A DNA stretch of 10,770 nt from JAEZKC01 sp046538945 (GTDB lineage Bacteria; Fibrobacterota; Chitinivibrionia; Chitinivibrionales; Chitinispirillaceae). The notes beneath the pieces were generated by a model. It searched no databases. It saw only the letters and a list, made by a program, of their open reading frames with translations, and was not told where the DNA came from. How positions within the stretch are numbered: position 1 is the stretch's first letter; each line of letters opens with the position of its first letter. The position numbers were made by a program, and so were the translations under genes. Where the stretch lies: positions 1 to 10,770 of the forward strand of contig JBKHHW010000102.1 in NCBI GenBank assembly GCA_046538945.1. The letters are read 5' to 3'. Below are positions 6,087-10,770 of this stretch, piece after piece.

Positions 6087-7058
6087 CTACGAATCTGACC
6101 CCGTTTTCATTGCGGCTCTTGATAATCTGTCGTTTATCGCCAGCCCCAGGCCGTAGGTGGGTATGGGCAGAGCCGCAATCAGATCGAGTTTCATCGAATC
6201 GAGTCTGCGCATCGCGGAAAACAGATTGCACGCGGCTTCCCGTATGTCACCATCAGCCGACAAGACCTCGACTGCAGCGATTCCGGAGGGAAGATCGGCT
6301 TTTTCTTTGTCGGAGAAAACGATAACGCCTGTTTTTTTACCATCCGCAAGATCACTGCTGCTTTCAACAAGCCTGAACGGAGTTCGGGGAGCGTAGTGCT
6401 GCCCGCCCCTCCCCGGAGACTGATTGATAAGCTCATCGGGCGCGGGGATTTCCACCGGCCCCACTATCCCCTCGATCTTCTCCAGCTCGAGACCGCCGGG
6501 TCTGAGCAGTACCGGTTTTTCTCCTGAAAAGGAAACTATGGTGGATTCCACTCCTACAGCGCAGGGGCCGCCGTCCACTATCATCTCCACCGAATCACCC
6601 AGTTGTTCCTTTACGTGTGCGGCGGTTGTGGGGCTGATCGAGCCGAACAGGTTGGCACTGGGGGCGGCTATGGGAAGATCGGCGGCACTCACGATCTGCC
6701 GTGCAATGTTGTTAAGCGGCATCCGCACCGCAACATTGGGCAGCCCCGATGTCACGATGTCGGAAACGATTCTCTTTTTGGGCAGTACGATTGTCAGCGG
6801 ACCGGGCCAGATCTGCTCTATCAGTTTACGGGCCAGAGGAGGTACTTCGGTTACCAGTTCCTCGAGCCACCCCTCATCGCCGATATGCAAAATGAGCGGA
6901 TCGAAAAAGGGACGTCTCTTTGTTTCGAATATCTTTGCCACCGCTTTCTCATCGAAAGCGTTTGCTCCAAGTCCGTAGACTGTTTCGGTGGGAAATGCGA
7001 CGACCCCGCCGTTTTTGAGAATCTGTGCGGCACGCTGAATCTGCGCCTGTATATCCAT
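6087..7058 (-). CDS. L-threonylcarbamoyladenylate synthase, two-domain Sua5 type
   Basis: 323 residues. It makes threonylcarbamoyl-AMP from threonine, bicarbonate and ATP for the t6A modification at position 37 of ANN-decoding tRNAs, in the cytoplasm with the TsaB/TsaD machinery. The YrdC domain (about 1-200) shows GGVVAFPTETVYGLGANAF (17-35), KRRPFFDPLILHIG (47-60), the WPGPLTIVLP stretch, and APSANLFGSISPT with the SAN motif near 135. A Sua5 C-terminal domain follows, opened by SPGRGGQHYAPRTPFRLVE, so this is the long Sua5/YwlC form rather than the short TsaC form. The ATG at 7056-7058 has AAGGA about eleven bases upstream. The gene lies 126 bases after the kinase-aldolase gene on the same strand, without a clear terminator between, so read-through is possible. 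Confidence 0.93.
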   Translation of the reverse strand: MDIQAQIQRAAQILKNGGVVAFPTETVYGLGANAFDEKAVAKIFETKRRPFFDPLILHIGDEGWLEELVTEVPPLARKLIEQIWPGPLTIVLPKKRIVSDIVTSGLPNVAVRMPLNNIARQIVSAADLPIAAPSANLFGSISPTTAAHVKEQLGDSVEMIVDGGPCAVGVESTIVSFSGEKPVLLRPGGLELEKIEGIVGPVEIPAPDELINQSPGRGGQHYAPRTPFRLVESSSDLADGKKTGVIVFSDKEKADLPSGIAAVEVLSADGDIREAACNLFSAMRRLDSMKLDLIAALPIPTYGLGLAINDRLSRAAMKTGSDS

Positions 7059-7184
7059 CGTGTACTGTTTCCTTTTAGATCAGCCGTACCCTGTACTGCT
7101 GTTACTGTTCAGCTTTTTGAAAAAAGAAATTAAAGATACAAAAGAAGCCCCGACTCCGCAAATCGATTGTGTGCTGAATCACCA

Positions 7185-8741
7185 TCACTCAGTTTCAGAT
7201 GATAAATTTTCAACCAGCAGGGCCATTTCCCCGGCCAGTTCGGCGCTGCATCCGGCCACTGGCGGTCTGGTGTGCACGGGATACCCTTGTATCACGTGCG
7301 ACAGGACGTGCTTTATCGCGCTTATCTGTCCCGGCCCGCTCAGAAGGTTTGAAATGCGGTCTATTCTGCTCTGAAGCGCTGCACTCTGGTCATCATTGCC
7401 CTCTTTGAGAGCGGTTTCCAATCTGCAGTACAGATCAGGAATAAAGTTGGCGTAACCGCTGACAAAACCCTCCGCACCCCTAAGAAATGAGTCCCTGATC
7501 AGGCTGTCCTTTCCGGTGAAGTAACGGGGGGTGTGATTAATGAGAGTCATGTCGCCGGTTGAGTCTTTCAAGGCGAAATGATCGACTGACTCGAGTACTT
7601 CCGGGGTTAATAAGGTGTGTGCGAATTTGTGGTTGTATAGTATACAGGGAATGCTGCAGTTCCTCTTGATGATGTTGAAATAATCGATCATCGCCTTAGC
7701 TGAAGTTGACGGGCTGTACAGCGGTGGAAGGAGCAGAAAAGCATCCGCTCCCAAATCTTCAGCCTGTCTTGTCTGTTCCATCGTGGCTCCCAGCCCGATA
7801 TCACTGACATGAACGCACAGAAAGCCGTCCCAGTTGTTTCGTGCCGCTTTGGCCAGACTAACTCGTTCTTCAAGGCTCAGTGAGAAGAACTCGCCTGTAG
7901 TGCCGTTGACCACAATTCGGTTCACACCGTGCTCTCTGAGAAACTCCAGATGCTTTCTAAACGAAGCATAATCCACTCGGCTCTCTGAGTCAAAAGGGGT
8001 CGGCACCGCGACAACCATCCCGCTCATCTCTGCAGCCGGTGAGATTTGTTTGCATCTCTTCAGCAGGGGTTTGACTGTCTCCGAAATCGATTCGATGGCG
8101 AGGCAGTAGTCGTTTCTGCAGAAAAGGACCATATCAGCCCACGTTTTGCTTTTTTTGCCGAACTGGCCGAACTCACTGATATTGCTCTGGAGAAAGGTGC
8201 GGATAGCTTTTTCCGGAGTATAGCGTCTTACCTCTATGTCTCTGGAAAGCCTGGTGGCAAGCTGGGTGCGCCAGTCTGAATCTATGAAGATGGAGAAGTC
8301 CACCAGATCCCGGAACTGTTCATAGGTGGATATTTCACCATCCAGAAGAACGATTCGGCGGGGGAAAAACGATTCGGTCTGGTCGGTGGTGCCGTCCACT
8401 GAATCGTACACCGGTTTTTCCACCGGGGATCCGTTGCGCAGCGCGGTCAGATGCCGGCGTACGAGGGCGCAGTCGTTTGCGTCCGGATGTGCCCCGAAGA
8501 GGTTACTTTCCTGGCGGACCTTGCGGGGGAGCTTGTAGTCATCCAGGGTGAGTACGGCGCAGTCGCTTATCTGCTTCCGGAGCCGTTTGCAGAAGCTCGA
8601 TTTGCCTGTTCCGCCCGGTCCGCCCACCGCAATCAGTACCGGGCCGGCATGTCCGTCAAATCTTCGGGACAGGATTTGGGCTACTGCTTTTTCGCAGTTT
8701 CGAACGTTGAGGTCTGCGCAGGAAATCTGTTTTGTATTCAT
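7185..8741 (-). CDS. Fusion of uridine-kinase-like P-loop domain and DapA/NAL-family aldolase
   Basis: 518 residues from the ATG at 8741-8739. Domain 1 (about 15-228) follows the uridine kinase/phosphoribulokinase layout: Walker A GPGGTGKSS (41-49), LTLDDYK (64-70), the HPDAND stretch (85-90) for the family's DHPDAFD, PVYD (110-113), VLLDGE (131-136), IFIDSDWRTQLATRLSRDI (151-169) and TWADMVL near 200. After a linker of about ten residues, domain 2 (239-518) is a complete class I aldolase: MVVAVPTPF (242-250), the pyruvate-binding NGTTGE (279-284), YN (369-370) with the catalytic tyrosine, and LKDSTGD (391-397) with Schiff-base Lys392. The arginine that marks dihydrodipicolinate synthase, five after that tyrosine, is Ala374, so another keto-acid substrate is likely. 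An upstream in-frame TTG (8801) is not used: the promoter lies inside that extension. Linked kinase and aldolase steps on a sugar-like acid are an inference. Confidence 0.88.
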   Translation of the reverse strand: MNTKQISCADLNVRNCEKAVAQILSRRFDGHAGPVLIAVGGPGGTGKSSFCKRLRKQISDCAVLTLDDYKLPRKVRQESNLFGAHPDANDCALVRRHLTALRNGSPVEKPVYDSVDGTTDQTESFFPRRIVLLDGEISTYEQFRDLVDFSIFIDSDWRTQLATRLSRDIEVRRYTPEKAIRTFLQSNISEFGQFGKKSKTWADMVLFCRNDYCLAIESISETVKPLLKRCKQISPAAEMSGMVVAVPTPFDSESRVDYASFRKHLEFLREHGVNRIVVNGTTGEFFSLSLEERVSLAKAARNNWDGFLCVHVSDIGLGATMEQTRQAEDLGADAFLLLPPLYSPSTSAKAMIDYFNIIKRNCSIPCILYNHKFAHTLLTPEVLESVDHFALKDSTGDMTLINHTPRYFTGKDSLIRDSFLRGAEGFVSGYANFIPDLYCRLETALKEGNDDQSAALQSRIDRISNLLSGPGQISAIKHVLSHVIQGYPVHTRPPVAGCSAELAGEMALLVENLSSETE

Positions 8742-8745
8742 ATTT

Positions 8746-8774
8746 AGTATATGTCTTGAATAGGACGGTTTCAA
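8746..8774 (-). promoter_or_regulatory. Promoter of the fusion gene, predicted leaderless
   Basis: On the minus strand TTGAAA (8774-8769), then a 17-base spacer, then TATACT (8751-8746); both boxes are five of six to the consensus. Only four bases separate the -10 box from the ATG at 8741. The usual start point, six to eight bases after the -10, falls on the ATG itself, and no Shine-Dalgarno is present. Confidence 0.6.
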
Positions 8775-9036
8775 AAATAGGTATCTGAAGAGAAAAATCA
8801 AAGAGTTGGGGACAATCTGCTACCCAAAACTGCTTTACTGTATTAGATTATCTTGTTTGTAGTCTATAGGGCTCTTTTGGGGATTTCCCCGGAGATGAAT
8901 CTGTGAAACATCAAAAATCACCTCTGGGGCGAAGTAATTCACCTACCTCCGGCCCTGGTTCAGGGTGTATCAGGCACTCTGTTTGCAGGCATGGTCTATG
9001 TGTCCGTTTCTCGGGGGTGCATTACGAGCTAACCTG
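8775..9036. other. Intergenic region between divergent promoters
   Basis: No convincing gene is seen. It holds a perfect small dyad GGGGA-TT-TCCCC (8879-8890) and a second dyad CCCTG-GTT-CAGGG (8953-8965), either of which could be a regulator site or a small hairpin. A short GTG-initiated frame (8903-9040) with GGAG upstream is noted and judged unlikely to be coding. Confidence 0.4.
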
Positions 9037-9066
9037 TTGATTTTTCGTGGCTATTAAAAATATAAT
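9037..9066 (+). promoter_or_regulatory. Sigma-70-type promoter of the membrane protein-DHH pair
   Basis: TTGATT (9037-9042), an 18-base spacer, and a perfect TATAAT (9061-9066). The predicted start near 9073 gives a leader of about 24 bases with GGAG (9087-9090) six bases before the ATG at 9097. Confidence 0.65.
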
Positions 9067-9096
9067 CAGTATTGGTGTTTATTTTCGGAGATATAG

Positions 9097-9660
9097 ATGA
9101 GAAGGTATTTTAAGATAGCGATGATAGTGAGCGGGGCTGTTTTTCTGCTTCACACCGCTTTGATGGTTGCTCTGCTGCTGAAATCCATGTTTGTCTATTC
9201 TATAGTAGTACACCCTCACTCTCTTCAGCTCCCGATTCTCATTGCCGGCCCGGCCAGTCTGGTGCTGTTTGCTCTCTTTTCCCTGATGGAGCTTTTTACA
9301 TCAAAGAGGCGTTTCTGGGTGAAACTTGTCACCTATGCCCTTCCGCTCTTCTGTTTGGTTACCGGGGCGGGGTATGGAACTCTGATGGTTTTTTATCACA
9401 GGGGAAATTCTCCCTGCCAGGAGCTTGAGACAGTGTATCGCAGTCCTGATGATCCCGGGGCAAGACTGGTGAGCATACGGGAGAAGAACGGGAGGGCAGA
9501 CAGGTACTTGCTGGTGAAGAAGCAGTGGGGGGTGATCAGATTGGCGAGAATCGTAAGTGAGTACACTCGGGAGAAGTGGGAGCGTAGCGGTTCTGATGGC
9601 GCGGCGCCCGGGTTGAGAACAGAGGATAATCTGTACATGGTGAAAATAGGGGCGCGGTAG
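9097..9660 (+). CDS. Three-helix inner-membrane protein of unknown function
   Basis: 187 residues; not recognised as a known family. Three hydrophobic helices are visible: about 7-31 (MIVSGAVFLLHTALMVALLL region), 43-67 (LQLPILIAGPASLVLFALFSL region) and 77-102 (KLVTYALPLFCLVTGAGYG region). The remaining 85 residues are soluble and basic, without clear motifs: a predicted beta hairpin (ARLVSIREKNGRADRYLLVKK) is followed by a mixed segment ending MVKIGAR. The start is fixed by the ribosome site GGAG and the promoter just upstream. The DHH phosphoesterase gene follows after 29 bases, so both are probably on one mRNA. No signal peptidase site is evident; the first helix is probably an anchor. 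Confidence 0.75.
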   Translation: MRRYFKIAMIVSGAVFLLHTALMVALLLKSMFVYSIVVHPHSLQLPILIAGPASLVLFALFSLMELFTSKRRFWVKLVTYALPLFCLVTGAGYGTLMVFYHRGNSPCQELETVYRSPDDPGARLVSIREKNGRADRYLLVKKQWGVIRLARIVSEYTREKWERSGSDGAAPGLRTEDNLYMVKIGAR

Positions 9661-9689
9661 AAGATCCGATATTCCGGAGGTAAACGGGT

Positions 9690-10694
9690 GTGAACGAAGA
9701 GGACAGAGCCGAGCAGTTTCTGCGTGACGTATCGCCTGATGAATTGGTTGTCATTCTCTACCATGGGGACCCGGATGGCATAAGCGGGGCGGTGATGGTG
9801 TACCTGGCTCTGGAAAGTAGGAAATGCAGAAAGCTTACACCTGTTGCTCTGGGGAGGGGAGAGAATCCTTTCAGCGAGGCTACTCTGAAGGAGCTGGAAC
9901 GGGTTTCGCCCGATCGACTGGTGGTGATTGACTCCGGATCTAGGGAGGGCCGTTTCTCTGAGGGGGTTAGGGCACTTATCATCGATCACCACGTTCCTCA
10001 TGGAAATCCGGAAGTGGAGGTGTTTTTTAGTTCATACCTGGACGGAACGGAGAGAATCGCCAGTGAAGCGGCTTACGATGTCGCCCGGAGAATAGTCGAT
10101 CATCCCGATTTCGGATTTTACGTATTGATAGGAATCGGAGGTGATCTGGGTCTGGACAAGGTGCCCTCCCGGTTCAGGGATGAGGTGAGGAAATACGGGC
10201 GCAAAAAGGTGTACCAGTGCGTCACTCTTATGAACGCCGCCCGTCGTCACCACGATTTCGATGCGAATGCTCTTTTCAGAATGCTCCGTTTGTCGACATC
10301 CGCCGAAAAGTTTTTGGGGCGGGCCCGCAGTGAGGGCCTTGCGAATCTCAGGGAGGAGGTGAACCGGGATCTCCGAAGAAATCTCAAAGTTCCGCCCCGG
10401 TTCAGAGGCAAATTCGCACTGCTGGATTTCAAGAGTCCTCATCAGATCCATCCTCTCATAGCAGTTATCTGGGCCGGGCGCCTGGAGGGGTATGTGGTGA
10501 TTGCGGCGAACAGGGGATATCTTCCGGGAATGGTCAATTTCAGCATGCGTACCAGTATGGATATGGATCTTCTTGAGCTTCTCAGGGAGTACCGCATGGA
10601 GGGGGAGGAGATCGGGTACGGGCACCGCAAGGCAACCGGGGGAATACTGCCCAGGTCCAGTTTCGACAAATTTCTGAGGCGGCTTGGATTCTGA
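9690..10694 (+). CDS. DHH/DHHA1-family phosphoesterase
   Basis: 334 residues from a GTG, with GGAGG (9676-9680) nine bases upstream. All metal-site motifs of the DHH superfamily are present: YHGDPDGISGA (24-34, motif I), VVIDSG (78-83, Asp81), IIDHHVPHG (97-105, the DHH at 99-101) and GIGGDLG (148-154, Asp152). The C-terminal DHHA1 domain ends with the substrate-binding GYGHRKATGG (309-318). Such enzymes are manganese-dependent and remove nucleotides from short RNA or DNA, or hydrolyse cyclic dinucleotide products. The HxDPDG opening and the size recall archaeal RecJ-like and stand-alone NrnA-type proteins rather than long bacterial RecJ. It is probably cytoplasmic and co-transcribed with the membrane protein before it. 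The exact substrate cannot be chosen from motifs. Confidence 0.9.
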   Translation: MNEEDRAEQFLRDVSPDELVVILYHGDPDGISGAVMVYLALESRKCRKLTPVALGRGENPFSEATLKELERVSPDRLVVIDSGSREGRFSEGVRALIIDHHVPHGNPEVEVFFSSYLDGTERIASEAAYDVARRIVDHPDFGFYVLIGIGGDLGLDKVPSRFRDEVRKYGRKKVYQCVTLMNAARRHHDFDANALFRMLRLSTSAEKFLGRARSEGLANLREEVNRDLRRNLKVPPRFRGKFALLDFKSPHQIHPLIAVIWAGRLEGYVVIAANRGYLPGMVNFSMRTSMDMDLLELLREYRMEGEEIGYGHRKATGGILPRSSFDKFLRRLGF

Positions 10695-10770
10695 AGTAAA
10701 CTGTAAGCCTGGTGAATACCGCACTCCTTTTTCGCCTGCCTTGTGGCCTCCATGTATATTGAACTGATTG

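Noticed and set aside
7133..7161. TTGCGG-17-TATCTT as a promoter of the Sua5-type gene (minus strand)
   Set aside because: The spacing is ideal, but the boxes match only three and four of six; not strong enough.
8025..8027. Internal ATG giving the aldolase as a separate protein
   Set aside because: The codon sits exactly at the domain border, but the sequence before it has only a weak ribosome site; kept as part of the fusion.
8742..8801. A 20-residue longer N-terminus of the fusion protein from a TTG at 8801
   Set aside because: A good promoter lies inside this stretch, no Shine-Dalgarno precedes the TTG, and the added residues are not part of the kinase fold.
8903..9040. A 45-codon GTG frame with GGAG upstream
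   Set aside because: Its composition is unlike the neighbours, it has no recognisable motif, and its end overlaps the -35 of the next promoter. Probably chance.
10752..10770. ATG at 10752 as the start of a further gene
   Set aside because: Only six codons are visible and no ribosome site precedes it; nothing can be supported.

Overview
The window is about 10.8 kb of a bacterial chromosome: dense, roughly balanced in GC, with Shine-Dalgarno sites in front of most genes and several GTG or TTG starts. Signal peptides, PEGA repeats, a sulfatase-modifying-factor-fold protein and a CBM9-like membrane protein suggest a bacterium with an elaborate cell envelope. The Fibrobacterota/Chitinivibrionia type would fit, but no marker gene here fixes the phylum, so this is a weak inference. 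There are no rRNA, tRNA, transposase, phage or CRISPR elements.

Left part (1-2065, + strand): three exported or membrane-anchored proteins. They are a PEGA-repeat protein with a C-terminal membrane anchor (5' part outside the window), a secreted FGE-sulfatase-fold protein that lacks the catalytic cysteines and is translationally coupled to it by a TTGA overlap, and a CBM9-like protein with a C-terminal anchor. A long hairpin terminator closes this group and also serves the convergent Trm112-like gene (2079-2333, - strand). A rhomboid intramembrane protease with a C-terminal helical domain (2545-3951, + strand) then has its own promoter.

Middle part (4152-8741, - strand): a LeuT-like sodium:amino-acid symporter is followed, with an ATGA overlap, by a 49-residue single-helix protein that looks like the small subunit of MetPS-type transporters. 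Upstream lie a two-domain Sua5-type threonylcarbamoyladenylate synthase, ended by a clear intrinsic terminator, and the most unusual gene of the window. This is a 518-residue fusion of a uridine-kinase-like P-loop domain with a class I aldolase of the DapA/NAL family. Its promoter sits so close to the ATG that the mRNA is predicted to be leaderless.

Right part (9037-10770, + strand): a promoter with a consensus -10 drives a three-helix membrane protein of unknown function and, 29 bases later, a DHH/DHHA1 phosphoesterase. Divergent promoters separate this pair from the fusion gene.

Main points for follow-up: the kinase-aldolase fusion and its leaderless start, the LeuT-like transporter with a tiny partner, and the cysteine-less FGE-fold protein beside the PEGA protein.
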